Below are positions 7,695-16,320 of a DNA stretch of 64,000 bases, in pieces. The translations under genes were made by a program, and so were the position numbers. The DNA comes from DATLFA01 sp035525225. GTDB taxonomy: Bacteria > Actinomycetota > Acidimicrobiia > Acidimicrobiales > WLNW01. The stretch is from assembly GCA_035525225.1 (NCBI GenBank), contig DATLFA010000023.1:72369-136368 (forward strand), given 5' to 3'. The first letter of the stretch is position 1. Every line of letters begins with the position of its first letter. Below the pieces are notes generated by a model. That model did not search any database. It had not been told where the DNA came from and worked only from the letters and a program-made list of their open reading frames with translations.

Positions 7695-9362
7695 CTAGCC
7701 GCGCGCCGCGGCCGATGCATCGCCGATGCGCGCCGGGGCCGCGCCCGTCGCTGCACCGTCGAGCACCGTCGGCGTACCGGCGACCACCGTGGCCCGAAAG
7801 CCACCGCTCGGGCGCGTGTAGCGCCACTGTCCGTCGGGCAGATCGCTCACCTTCACCTCGTCGTGCAGCGTGATCTCGTCGAGGGAGAACACCGCGAGGT
7901 CGCCTCGCTTGCCCGGTGCGATCACGCCACGGTCGTTGAGTGAAAAGCACGACGCGATGCGACCGGTGAGACCGTGCACCGCTCGCTCGATGCTCGTCAC
8001 TTGCTTCTCTTTCACCCAATGCGTCAACAGGTACGAATTGGCGCCGGCGCCGCAGAACATGCGCAGGTGCGCGCCCGCATCGGTGCCGCCCATGATGGCG
8101 TGCGGATCTTCGAGGTTGCGCCGAACCATTGCCTCGCGACCCTCACTGTCGGGCCCCATCTGAAGGCGCGTGTAGCGCGAGCCCAGACCGTTGGCGATCA
8201 CCCAGTCAGCGAGCGCATCAGAGGGATGCAGACCGCGCTGACGAGCCAAATCGGCCAGCGACACCCCGGTGGGACCCATGCCGTTCTCGGACTCGCTGAG
8301 GATGAACGACCCGAGGTCTTTGAACGAATTCTGTTCGCGCAGGGGATGATCCCAGTCGTGCCGCGCTCGCGCCCGCCAGTCGGCATCGGACAACAGCGGC
8401 AACTTGCGTTCGGTCGGGCCGTTGACCATCTGATGCCACGCAGTGACTGCCGCGGTGCCGATCGACGTGTCGAACCCGAGACGGGGCGTCGTCGGCTGAT
8501 TGCCGCCACCCATACGCCATACGTCCCAGCCTTGCGCGGCGATCAGATCGATCAGATCGGCACCGTGCTCTTCGAAGCTACCGGTGAGGCGCAAGATGCG
8601 TATGCCGCGCGGACCCGCGAGCTCGCACATGCGGCGCGCATCGGCGGTCTCGCGCGCGATCAACTGAAGGCTCGCACGCGGATACTGCGCGAGCACATCG
8701 AAGAGGGCGGCGAACTCTGCGTCGTCGGCGACCCTGCTCGGGACCAGCTGTCGAGCGCGATCGGTGTCGAAGAAGTTGGTCGACAGACCGAGCGAACCAT
8801 GCTGCAGCGCGTCGGCGAGCATCTGCGCCATCGACGTGCGCTCGGCTTCGGTGGCCGGTCGATGCCAGGCGTCGGCGCCCATTGCAAAGGCGCGCAGGGC
8901 GTTGTGCGCGGTGTAGGCGAACAACGTCGCCGTGACCGGCACTCGCGACGCGATGGCGTGGTACTGAGACCACGATTCCCATCCCCACGGCACGTGGGTA
9001 TCGAACAGGCTGAAAGGCAAGTCTTCGACGAAACACATCAAGTCGGCGACGGCGTCGCGCGTCGCGGGGCGAATCGGTGCGATGCCGAGACCACAGTTGC
9101 CCATGATCGCAGTGGTCATGCCATAGAGCGGCAACGGATCGAGTGAGGGATCCCAGAACATCTCGCCGTCGAAATGCGTGTGACAGTCGATGAGCCCAGG
9201 AGTCACATAGGCGTCCGTCGCGTCGACGGTCGGCTCACCGCCTGGAGCAAGACCCGCACCGACTTCGACGATGACCCCGTCTCGCACCCGGACATCGCCT
9301 CGACGGGCGGGCACGCTGGTTCCGTCAACGATGAAACCCCCCGTTACCAGCAAATCCCCCAT
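7695..9362 (-). CDS. D-aminoacylase-like amidohydrolase family protein
   Basis: The 555-residue protein belongs to the N-acyl-D-amino-acid deacylase branch of the amidohydrolase superfamily. It has a small beta-sandwich with DGTSVPARRGDVRV, then LIDCHTHFDGEMF (HxH metal motif near residue 60) and MGNCGLGIAP with the Cys that bridges zinc in true D-aminoacylases. The catalytic Asp is in GGTDAGAHLR near residue 430. The two mid-barrel histidine ligands of characterised D-aminoacylases are not visible where expected: the region reads LQLIARE and RILRLTG. The substrate may therefore differ from acyl-D-amino acids. It is the first gene of the minus-strand operon and diverges from the aminotransferase-like gene. 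Confidence 0.82.
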   Translation of the reverse strand: MGDLLVTGGFIVDGTSVPARRGDVRVRDGVIVEVGAGLAPGGEPTVDATDAYVTPGLIDCHTHFDGEMFWDPSLDPLPLYGMTTAIMGNCGLGIAPIRPATRDAVADLMCFVEDLPFSLFDTHVPWGWESWSQYHAIASRVPVTATLFAYTAHNALRAFAMGADAWHRPATEAERTSMAQMLADALQHGSLGLSTNFFDTDRARQLVPSRVADDAEFAALFDVLAQYPRASLQLIARETADARRMCELAGPRGIRILRLTGSFEEHGADLIDLIAAQGWDVWRMGGGNQPTTPRLGFDTSIGTAAVTAWHQMVNGPTERKLPLLSDADWRARARHDWDHPLREQNSFKDLGSFILSESENGMGPTGVSLADLARQRGLHPSDALADWVIANGLGSRYTRLQMGPDSEGREAMVRRNLEDPHAIMGGTDAGAHLRMFCGAGANSYLLTHWVKEKQVTSIERAVHGLTGRIASCFSLNDRGVIAPGKRGDLAVFSLDEITLHDEVKVSDLPDGQWRYTRPSGGFRATVVAGTPTVLDGAATGAAPARIGDASAAARG

Positions 9363-9525
9363 GGGGAATCACTGTAGTCGCGCGCTCGGATCTCAACCCA
9401 GTAGTGTCAGCGACAACTCGACACCACGATCAGCAAAGTACGACATCGCCGAGGGGAACAACGTGAGCGCCGCTCCGAAAGCGGTCAAGGTGACGAGGGT
9501 CTGCACCGGCTACGTTGCTGTCGCC

Positions 9526-10734
9526 ATGCCGCCGACCAACGCCATCGACATCGCTGCCGTCCGCGCCGACACGGCCTGGTGTGAGCACCGGGCGCATCTC
9601 GACAATGCGGGTTCGTCCCTGCCGCCTCGAGCAGTGACCGACGCCGTCATCGAGCATCTCCGCCTCGAGGAAATGTTGGGCGGATACGCGGCCGAAGCCG
9701 AGCACCTTTCCCAACTCGAGGACGCGTACGAAGCGTGCGCGGACCTCGTCGGCGCAACACGCGACGAGATCGCACTCTTCGAGAGCGCTACGACGGCGTG
9801 GCAGATGGCGTTCCACTCGATCCCGTTCGAAGTCGGTGACCACATCCTCACCTGCGTCGCCGAGTACGCGAGCAACTATTTGGCGTACCTCCGGCTCGCA
9901 CAGCGCGTGCGCGTCGTCATCGACGTGGTTCCCGACGACGAGCACGGACAGATCGACATCGGCCAAGCGGCCGAGATGATCACCGACCGCACCAAGCTGA
10001 TCTCGATCACTCACGTCCCCACCAATGGGGGGCTCGTCAATCCGGCCGAGGCGATAGGGGCGATCGCGCGAGCACACGACATCACCTATCTGGTCGACGC
10101 CTGTCAATCAGTGGGACAGTTGCCCATCGATGTCGGCGCGATCGGCTGCGACTTCCTCAGCTTCACCGGCCGCAAGTTCTTGAGGGGTCCGCGTGGTACC
10201 GGCGCGCTCTTTGCGAGAGCCCGGTCGTCCTCCGGCCAGCCGGCGTTGATCGACCTGCATTCGGCAACGTGGACCGGCCGGACCTCGTATGACCTACGAG
10301 CCGATGCTCGACGCTTCGAGAACTACGAGAGCAACATCGCCGCACGGATCGGGCTTGGCGTCGCCGCTCGCTATGCGCAACAGGTCGGGCTCGATGCTTC
10401 GTGGGCCCGTATCCAACAACTCGCGGATCGGCTTCGCGGGCGGCTCGCCGATATCGACGGTGTCACTGTACGAGACAAGGGCGCATTGCAGTGCGGCATC
10501 GTCACGTTCGACATCGTTGGCATCGACTCCGCCCCGATCAAGGCCGCCTTGGCACGCAACAACGTGGTCGTGAACCTCACCCACCGCCGGTCCACGCTGC
10601 TCGACATGACACAACGCGGCATCGAGTCGATGGTGCGAGCATCGGTGCACTACTTCAACACCGACGACGAGGTCGACCATGCCGCCGAACTGGTCGCATC
10701 GATCGCCAGAGGTTCAGCGCAGGGGCTGCGCTGA
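9526..10734 (+). CDS. class V aminotransferase-fold PLP-dependent enzyme
   Basis: The protein is 402 residues. It starts with a substrate-binding N-terminus (HLDNAGSSLPPRAV), has VDACQSVGQLPIDV carrying the PLP-pyridine Asp, and SFTGRKFLRGPRGTG with the Schiff-base Lys. These are standard marks of the aminotransferase class V / cysteine desulfurase superfamily. The ATG at 9526 is chosen because conserved sequence begins just after it; the open frame upstream is poor coding. There is no catalytic-loop Cys of the NifS type that I can point to, so a lyase or epimerase-like role is as likely as desulfuration. Its 3' end overlaps the convergent gene by 21 bases. Confidence 0.85.
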   Translation: MPPTNAIDIAAVRADTAWCEHRAHLDNAGSSLPPRAVTDAVIEHLRLEEMLGGYAAEAEHLSQLEDAYEACADLVGATRDEIALFESATTAWQMAFHSIPFEVGDHILTCVAEYASNYLAYLRLAQRVRVVIDVVPDDEHGQIDIGQAAEMITDRTKLISITHVPTNGGLVNPAEAIGAIARAHDITYLVDACQSVGQLPIDVGAIGCDFLSFTGRKFLRGPRGTGALFARARSSSGQPALIDLHSATWTGRTSYDLRADARRFENYESNIAARIGLGVAARYAQQVGLDASWARIQQLADRLRGRLADIDGVTVRDKGALQCGIVTFDIVGIDSAPIKAALARNNVVVNLTHRRSTLLDMTQRGIESMVRASVHYFNTDDEVDHAAELVASIARGSAQGLR

Positions 10735-12036
10735 GTAGAGCCGGTTGCGCATGCCGATCTCGATCAGTTGCTGCCACCGTGACATGCGCCGGTGAAAGAG
10801 CCGGATCAGTTCGGCATCGGCGGAACCGTCGACTTTGGCCACGAATGCTTCGAGCGCGACATCGCAATCGCGCCACGACACCGGTCGTGCCCCCAATAGC
10901 ATTGCCGCGTCGTCGAGGTCATCGCGTTCGAGCTGAGGACCGAGCTCGTTGACGCAACGGAGAAACGCGCTCAGCCGCTGGGCGACATCGAGCCTGAATT
11001 GCTGTTGCGGATCGTCGGGTGCGATGTCGGCCAACGCCGCGTCGAGCATGACGAAACCGTCGACGAATCGGGTCGCCTCGACTTCGGCAACCGGCGGAGG
11101 CTCGAGCGTGATGCCGGCGATCCCGGCCATGATCTCGAGCGCCACGCGCGAAAACTGCACGTACCAGACGAGGTACCGCACGAGATCGATATCGCCCGGC
11201 GGGTTGGCCAACACGTGCGAAACCGACATCGGCGTACACACCGCGAATCGCACCGTATGGAAATCGAGGGCGGCGCGATCGATCGGTGTGCCCATCTCGG
11301 ATTCGTAGTGCGCGAAGGCGGGGGCGAGCGGCCCGAGGGGCTCGGCAAGATCACGCAGCCGCATGCACGCCAGGTCATGGAGGGGGTCGCCGAGGTACGC
11401 CAGCTCGAGATCGATGACCGCGCTCACTCGCCCGGCATCGAAGAGGAATTGCCCCGAGTCACCGACGACCAACGTTGGTTCGGCGCGCCGCGCCGGTGGG
11501 TCACGGCGCAACCAGCCGATGGCGAACTCGATGAACGGCTCGGGCCGCGCCTTCTTCGCTCGGTAGGTGTCTTCCCATCGATCGAAGTCGGCCATGATGA
11601 GGTCGCCGCCACCGACGGAGAGGCCGGCCGCTTCGAATGGGCGGGTGCCGATGCGGTGGATGCGGGCCAGCCATGCCATGTAGTCGTTCAAGATGGCGCG
11701 GCGTTCGCCGGCATCGTCCACCGTGAGCAGATTGGCTCGCCCAGCGACGCGCTGCATCGCGATGCCCTTCGGGTCGGGACAGAACCCGTACACGTGGGGC
11801 ACCGCGATGCCCTCGGCCTCGAGCACCTGGAGCACGCGGTACTCGTGCTCGAGCGTGTAGACCCCGTGATCCAACGAACCACGGTCGCCCCGAAAGTAGA
11901 CCGGCAATATGTCGCCGTCGCGCTCGATATCGATGAACCACGCCGGTCGCCAGCGCGGCTGTCGCTCGCTGTGTACCGCGCGCCCCCCGGTGGTGCGCTC
12001 GATCCATTCGATCATCTGTGGTGGCGCGGACTCCAT
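10714..12036 (-). CDS. phosphotransferase (APH-like) family protein
   Basis: The 440-residue protein has a kinase-like fold with an N-lobe ending in YTLEHEYRVLQVLEAEGI and YGFCPDPKG. The C-lobe shows AVIDLELAYLGDPLHDLA, which matches the DxE/GDP block of aminoglycoside phosphotransferase-like proteins. The catalytic loop is unusual: VVGDSGQFLFDAG replaces the usual HGDxxxxN, so the His and the metal-binding Asn are missing while the Asp remains. Proteins of this type in actinobacteria often neighbour acyl-CoA dehydrogenases; here the neighbour is a crotonase. The last 130 residues (LGARPVSWRDCDVALE) are extra to the APH fold. The substrate is unknown. Confidence 0.8.
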   Translation of the reverse strand: MESAPPQMIEWIERTTGGRAVHSERQPRWRPAWFIDIERDGDILPVYFRGDRGSLDHGVYTLEHEYRVLQVLEAEGIAVPHVYGFCPDPKGIAMQRVAGRANLLTVDDAGERRAILNDYMAWLARIHRIGTRPFEAAGLSVGGGDLIMADFDRWEDTYRAKKARPEPFIEFAIGWLRRDPPARRAEPTLVVGDSGQFLFDAGRVSAVIDLELAYLGDPLHDLACMRLRDLAEPLGPLAPAFAHYESEMGTPIDRAALDFHTVRFAVCTPMSVSHVLANPPGDIDLVRYLVWYVQFSRVALEIMAGIAGITLEPPPVAEVEATRFVDGFVMLDAALADIAPDDPQQQFRLDVAQRLSAFLRCVNELGPQLERDDLDDAAMLLGARPVSWRDCDVALEAFVAKVDGSADAELIRLFHRRMSRWQQLIEIGMRNRLYSAQPLR

Positions 12037-12098
12037 CGGGGCATCCTAGAAGCCTGCACTCTTCCCGCCGGGAGCCGAGGTGCACATAGGCTCGGGGC

Positions 12099-12905
12099 AT
12101 GGACGACCGCTATTCGCCATTCCCCCATCTCGGTTTTGCCCACCCCGCGGACGGCGTGCTCGAGATCATCCTCGATGCACCCAATCTCAACGCGGTCGGC
12201 CCCGAGGCGCACGCCGAGCTCGCGGACGTCTGGCTCACCGTTGATCGCGACCCGGACACGTTGGTTGCGTTGCTCACCGGCGCGGGCAAGGCGTTCTCGG
12301 CTGGCGGCAGCTTCGATCTGATCGACGGCGTGACCAATGACTTCGCAGTGCGCACACGCGTGTTGCGAGAGGCACGCGACCTCGTGCTCAACGTGATCAA
12401 TTGCTCGAAACCGATCGTCTCCGCCCTGCATGGCCCCGCCGTCGGCGCGGGACTTGCCGCCGGTGTGCTCGCCGATATCTCCGTCGCCGGACGCAACGCG
12501 CGCATCATCGACGGACACACAAGGCTCGGCGTCGCCGCCGGCGACCACGCCGCGATCTGCTGGCCGCTGCTCGTCGGGATGGCGAAGTCGAAGTACTACC
12601 TGCTCACCTGCGAGACGCTGACAGGGGAAGAAGCCGAACGCATCGGCCTCGTCTCGCTGTGCGTCGACGACGAAAAGGTGCGCGATACGGCGCTGCAGAT
12701 TGCCGTCGACCTCGCCCGTGGCGCGCAGTCGGCCATTCGTTGGACCAAGCACACGCTCAACCATTGGTACCGCGCGATGGCACCGGCTTTCGACGCCTCG
12801 CTCGCCTATGAGTTCTACGGCCTCGGCGGTCCCGACGCGGCAGAGGGGCTCGCGGCGCACCGCGAAAAGCGCGCGCCGCGGTTCACCGGCCCGACGAGCG
12901 AATAG
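12099..12905 (+). CDS. enoyl-CoA hydratase/isomerase (crotonase) family protein
   Basis: This 268-residue crotonase-fold protein has the oxyanion-hole segment LTGAGKAFSAGGSFDLID (residues about 60-77) and the second one HGPAVGAGLAAGVLADIS (about 110-127). The region that carries the two catalytic glutamates in classical hydratases reads DGHTRLGVAAGDHAAICW, so acid-base residues differ. A hydrolase, isomerase or C-C lyase role in the superfamily is possible. Its start is 62 bases from the divergent APH-like gene, and the two likely share a promoter region. It acts on CoA thioesters in the cytoplasm. Confidence 0.87.
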   Translation: MDDRYSPFPHLGFAHPADGVLEIILDAPNLNAVGPEAHAELADVWLTVDRDPDTLVALLTGAGKAFSAGGSFDLIDGVTNDFAVRTRVLREARDLVLNVINCSKPIVSALHGPAVGAGLAAGVLADISVAGRNARIIDGHTRLGVAAGDHAAICWPLLVGMAKSKYYLLTCETLTGEEAERIGLVSLCVDDEKVRDTALQIAVDLARGAQSAIRWTKHTLNHWYRAMAPAFDASLAYEFYGLGGPDAAEGLAAHREKRAPRFTGPTSE

Positions 12906-12926
12906 CGCTGTCGGCTCCCCGATCGA

Positions 12927-13349
12927 TCATTCGATGGGTTCGAGTAGGTCGAAGAGCGGGCCGAGAAGCGCTCGCACGAACCCTTCGTCGCAGTACAGCC
13001 GCTCGCCCTTCAACAATCCCGTTGCGTCGTCGCCCGGCATCATCGAGATGACGTAGTAGCGCGTCGTCGAGCCGTCGTTCTCGTCGACATCGATGGTGTA
13101 TTCCTGCAAGGCCGCGATCTCGTTGGTCCATTCGCCGATCACTTCGTAGCCGACCACCATTGGTCCAAAGGCGGGATACTGCTCGCGGTAGAACTTCTCG
13201 ATGGCCGCCCGGCCGGCGATGTACTTCTTCAACGGGAAGAACTCGAAGCGTGGCTCGGCCACAAGCGTCGCCAGCACGCGATCGACGTCGTACAAAGCCT
13301 CTGCCCCCGCGTGCTCATGGCACAAGGCCAGCACCCTCTGCGGATCCAT
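12927..13349 (-). CDS. NTF2-like / SnoaL-like small protein
   Basis: This is a 140-residue protein with the cone-shaped NTF2-like layout: an N-terminal helix with ALYDVDRVLATLVAEPRFEFFP, AGRAAIEKFYREQYPAF, and strands VVGYEVIGEWTNEIAAL and YVISMMPGDDATG. Such proteins are isomerases, hydrolases or binding proteins for small cyclic substrates; steroid delta-isomerase and polyketide cyclase are family relatives. No catalytic dyad can be assigned with confidence. It lies 13 bases upstream of copCD's 3' end on the same strand, but may be transcribed independently. Confidence 0.72.
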   Translation of the reverse strand: MDPQRVLALCHEHAGAEALYDVDRVLATLVAEPRFEFFPLKKYIAGRAAIEKFYREQYPAFGPMVVGYEVIGEWTNEIAALQEYTIDVDENDGSTTRYYVISMMPGDDATGLLKGERLYCDEGFVRALLGPLFDLLEPIE

Positions 13350-13362
13350 GGGTCCCCCTCTC

Positions 13363-15018
13363 TCAGCGGATCTCGAGCGAGATCGTCCCTCGAGTCTCGT
13401 CGAACTCTCCCACGCGCACCGTGACGGCCAAGTCCCACTTGCCCTTGACGGGAATGACGAGGCCGTTGCTGATGAAATGGGCCGGGCCGGCGCGCAACAG
13501 GTTCACCGTCAGTGGCCCGACGTCCTGGCCGGGCTCGCTCAGTTCGGCCCGCACCTCGTCGACGCGTGCCTGCACCGTCGTGAAGCTCCCTATTTCGAAC
13601 AACGTCACATGCAGATCGACGGGGCCCGCACGGGCGGGGTCGACGAGGATCTCGACGACGTGATTGCCGATCGTCGCCTCGGTGACGATCGCCCCCGCTG
13701 CCGTCGCGGCGGCGACGCGCGGCGGGGTGGCATCGACGAGCCCGGCGGTGATGGCGATCACGATCGCGATCAGCACCAACTCGAAGCGCACGGCCCGCGC
13801 CAGCGCTCGGCCGGCCACGCCTCCGGTATGGCGGGCGATGCGCCGGCTCTGACTCGCCACGGCCACCACCATCAGCACGACGGCCACTTTGACGAGGAGC
13901 GTTCGCCCGTATGTGCTCGACACGAAATCGCCGGGCGAGTTGCCACTTTGGCGAAGACCTTGGACGAGCCCGGACAACGCCAGCAACGCGACCGAGAACA
14001 ATGCCAACTGTGAGAACCATTGCACGAACGATCGGGCGGGCTCGTCGCGCAACCGCTCGCGCCTAGCCCGTATCGCGATGACGACGAGGCCCCCGACCCA
14101 TAATGCGGCACTTGCAAGATGCACTCCGTCGGCGACCGTCGCGAGCTCAGGCCAGCGCCCCGTTGCGGCATGTCCCGTCTTGACGACGGTCGCTCCGATG
14201 CCGATGATCGCGGCCGCAGCCAAGCCGTTGAGGATCGGCGAGGTGATATACCGCGGTCCGGCGCGGCGCGCGATCGCAACCAACACCACCAGCGCGATCA
14301 CAAGTGCGCTGCGAACGAGCCATGCCTCGCCGAAGCGAGTGTCGAGCATTTCTCGCCACGTACCGGGACGCACCGCGTCGCCGATGGCCCCGCCTCGCTG
14401 GTTCGCACCCTGCAGCCCGATCCCCGCGAGCGCGCTGACGGCCGCGATGGCGCCCGCAGCGAACACCACCCGCCGAAGGGCGCTGTCAGCGAAGCCGTCG
14501 GTCCAACGCAGGCGGGCGATGGCGATGACCCCCACCAGCACGAGCAGCGACGAGAATTGCGCGGCACGGGCCGCGCCGAGCGCCACGCCGACCGTGCGGC
14601 TCGCCCCCGATTCGGCCACGAACTCCGACACGTTCGGCAGATTCGCACCGTCACCGACAGCGAACGTGAACGCGCCGGATATCGGATGCGAGTCGAGGGA
14701 CACGACGCGCCAGGTGACGACGTAGCCACCAAGGCCGAGGGCGGGCACGGTGGCGCTCACGATCCCGTCGCTGCTGCGGATCGAGCCGACGTCGATCTCT
14801 CGCCGATCGCTGTCGAGCACGCGGATCGAACCGGCCGGCGCCTGCACGGGCTCGCTGAACGTCAAACGAATCGTCGCCGGGGCATCGGCCAGTACCGAGC
14901 CCGGAGACGGCTCGACCATGAGCAACTCCGCATGTGCCCATGCCGCACTCGCCCAGAACACGCCGGGTGCCACGATCACCGCGAGTGCCGCCGCGGCGCG
15001 GAACCATCGCGGCCTCAC
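13363..15018 (-). CDS. CopC-CopD fusion copper resistance/uptake protein
   Basis: The 551-residue protein starts with a signal peptide ending AWA, followed directly by HAELLMVEPSPGS; the mature N-terminal His is the first copper ligand of CopC. The CopC beta-barrel ends with SLDSHPISGAFTFAVGD, whose Asp and His complete the Cu(II) site. From about residue 160 to 430 come eight or so membrane helices of the CopD domain (VHLASAALWVGGLVV, GLVQGLRQSGN). A final periplasmic beta domain occupies about 430-551. CopC-CopD proteins carry copper across the cytoplasmic membrane. Before the IS630 element arrived, this gene lay 67 bases downstream of the SigC-like sigma gene and was probably co-transcribed with it. 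Confidence 0.9.
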   Translation of the reverse strand: MRPRWFRAAAALAVIVAPGVFWASAAWAHAELLMVEPSPGSVLADAPATIRLTFSEPVQAPAGSIRVLDSDRREIDVGSIRSSDGIVSATVPALGLGGYVVTWRVVSLDSHPISGAFTFAVGDGANLPNVSEFVAESGASRTVGVALGAARAAQFSSLLVLVGVIAIARLRWTDGFADSALRRVVFAAGAIAAVSALAGIGLQGANQRGGAIGDAVRPGTWREMLDTRFGEAWLVRSALVIALVVLVAIARRAGPRYITSPILNGLAAAAIIGIGATVVKTGHAATGRWPELATVADGVHLASAALWVGGLVVIAIRARRERLRDEPARSFVQWFSQLALFSVALLALSGLVQGLRQSGNSPGDFVSSTYGRTLLVKVAVVLMVVAVASQSRRIARHTGGVAGRALARAVRFELVLIAIVIAITAGLVDATPPRVAAATAAGAIVTEATIGNHVVEILVDPARAGPVDLHVTLFEIGSFTTVQARVDEVRAELSEPGQDVGPLTVNLLRAGPAHFISNGLVIPVKGKWDLAVTVRVGEFDETRGTISLEIR

Positions 15019-15087
15019 CTCGACGCACCCATCAGCACTTCAGTCGCTCGCCGGCGCCGTGTGGTTCCCGCACCGACTGGCCGTCTA

Positions 15088-15107
15088 GTGCCGTGACCAT
15101 GAACGTT
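15088..15107 (+). repeat. IS630 left terminal inverted repeat
   Basis: GTGCCGTGACCATGAACGTT matches the reverse complement of the right end at 15 of 20 positions. TA immediately precedes it. Confidence 0.85.
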
Positions 15108-15157
15108 GGTGGGCGCGCGTCCACCACTTGAGGGTTGGGGCCTGTTTTGATTGGGGG

Positions 15158-16288
15158 ATGACAAAATATCTGCGGGTCCGTCGCTTGACGGATGAAGAAG
15201 GTCGTCAGATTCAACGCATCGTGCGACGCGGTGGTGGCAGCACCGATAAGTCGATCGTGAAATGGCGGCGTGCGCTGGTCGTGCAAGCGTCAGCGGGCGG
15301 GAACACGGTGCCGGTGATCGCTCGCCTGGTGGCGACTTCAGAGGACCGGGTGCGTGAGATGATCCACCGGTTCAATGAGTTGGGGATGCGATCGTTGGAC
15401 CCTCAGTGGGCGGGTGGCCGTCCCCGCCTGATCACGACTGACGATGTCGCCTTCATCGTCGCGACGGCCACCACTCGCCCCGAAGCGTTGGGCCGACCGT
15501 TCACCCGGTGGAGTATCCGCAAGCTCGTCGAGTTCCTCGCCGACAACACTGAGCGGATCGTGGTGGTCGGCCGGGAACGATGTCGCCAGATCCTCGCCGA
15601 CAACGACATCACGTTTCAACGAACCAAGACGTGGAAGGAGTCCAACGACCCCGACCGCGACGCCAAGCTTGACCGTATTGAGCACGTCTTGGAACACCAC
15701 CCGGACCGAACGTTCGCGTTCGATGAGTTCGGTCCGTTGGCCATCCGACCCGTCGGCGGCTGCGCTTGGGCCCCCGCCGGCAAGCCGCAACGCCAGCCCG
15801 CGAATTATCACAAGCTCCACGGGGTCCGACAGTTCCATGGTTGCTACTCGGTCGGCGACGACGAACTATGGGGTGTGGTCCGACACCGCAAGTCCGGCGT
15901 GAACACGTTGCACGCACTGCGCTCGATCCGAGCGCGACGACCCGACAACGACTGGATCTACGTGATTTTGGACAACCTCTCGGCGCATAAAGGCCAACCG
16001 ATCCGAAGGTGGGCAGCGAAGAACAACGTCGAGTTGTGCTTCACCGCGACCTACAGCTCGTGGGCGAATCCCATCGAGGCACATTTCGGCCCGCTACGCG
16101 AGTTCGTGCTGAACAACTCCAACCACCCGAACCACGTCACACTCACCCACCGGCTCCACGCCCATCTGCGCTGGCGCAACGCCAACGCTCGGGCCCCCGA
16201 AGTCCTCGCCGCGCAACGCCGCGAACGCGCCCGAGTCAGAGCGGAGAAAGGCCGACGATGGGGCCGACCCGCCTCAAAAGCAGCATGA
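15158..16288 (+). CDS. IS630 family transposase
   Basis: The 376-residue DDE transposase has an N-terminal helix-turn-helix region (VIARLVATSEDRVREMIHRF, then a second winged-helix part RWSIRKLVEFLADN). This is followed by the catalytic triad in FAFDEFGPLAI, YVILDNLSAHK and WANPIEAHFGPL, the D, D and E of the IS630/Tc1-mariner type. It is full length and uninterrupted, so it is likely active. The ATG at 15158 follows GGGGG; an upstream TTG at 15128 is also open but adds only ten residues. The gene fills nearly the whole element. Confidence 0.93.
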   Translation: MTKYLRVRRLTDEEGRQIQRIVRRGGGSTDKSIVKWRRALVVQASAGGNTVPVIARLVATSEDRVREMIHRFNELGMRSLDPQWAGGRPRLITTDDVAFIVATATTRPEALGRPFTRWSIRKLVEFLADNTERIVVVGRERCRQILADNDITFQRTKTWKESNDPDRDAKLDRIEHVLEHHPDRTFAFDEFGPLAIRPVGGCAWAPAGKPQRQPANYHKLHGVRQFHGCYSVGDDELWGVVRHRKSGVNTLHALRSIRARRPDNDWIYVILDNLSAHKGQPIRRWAAKNNVELCFTATYSSWANPIEAHFGPLREFVLNNSNHPNHVTLTHRLHAHLRWRNANARAPEVLAAQRRERARVRAEKGRRWGRPASKAA

Positions 16289-16300
16289 ACAACCCGCGCG

Positions 16301-16320
16301 AACCTTTGTGGTCAGAGCAC
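16301..16320 (-). repeat. IS630 right terminal inverted repeat
   Basis: Read on the minus strand it is GTGCTCTGACCACAAAGGTT, matching the left end at 15 of 20 positions. TA at 16321-16322 follows and is shared with the stop codon of the sigma-factor gene. Confidence 0.85.

Larger units (their letters stand above)
15088..16320 (+). mobile_element. IS630-family insertion sequence, complete (1233 bp)
   Basis: The element is bounded by imperfect 20-bp terminal inverted repeats (15 of 20 matching): left GTGCCGTGACCATGAACGTT at 15088-15107 and right at 16301-16320. It is flanked by TA on both sides (15086-15087 and 16321-16322), the target duplication of IS630/Tc1-mariner elements. It holds one intact transposase. 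The right-hand TA is the first two bases of the sigma-factor stop codon read from the other strand. The element separates the sigma gene from copCD and is transcribed against both. Confidence 0.9.
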
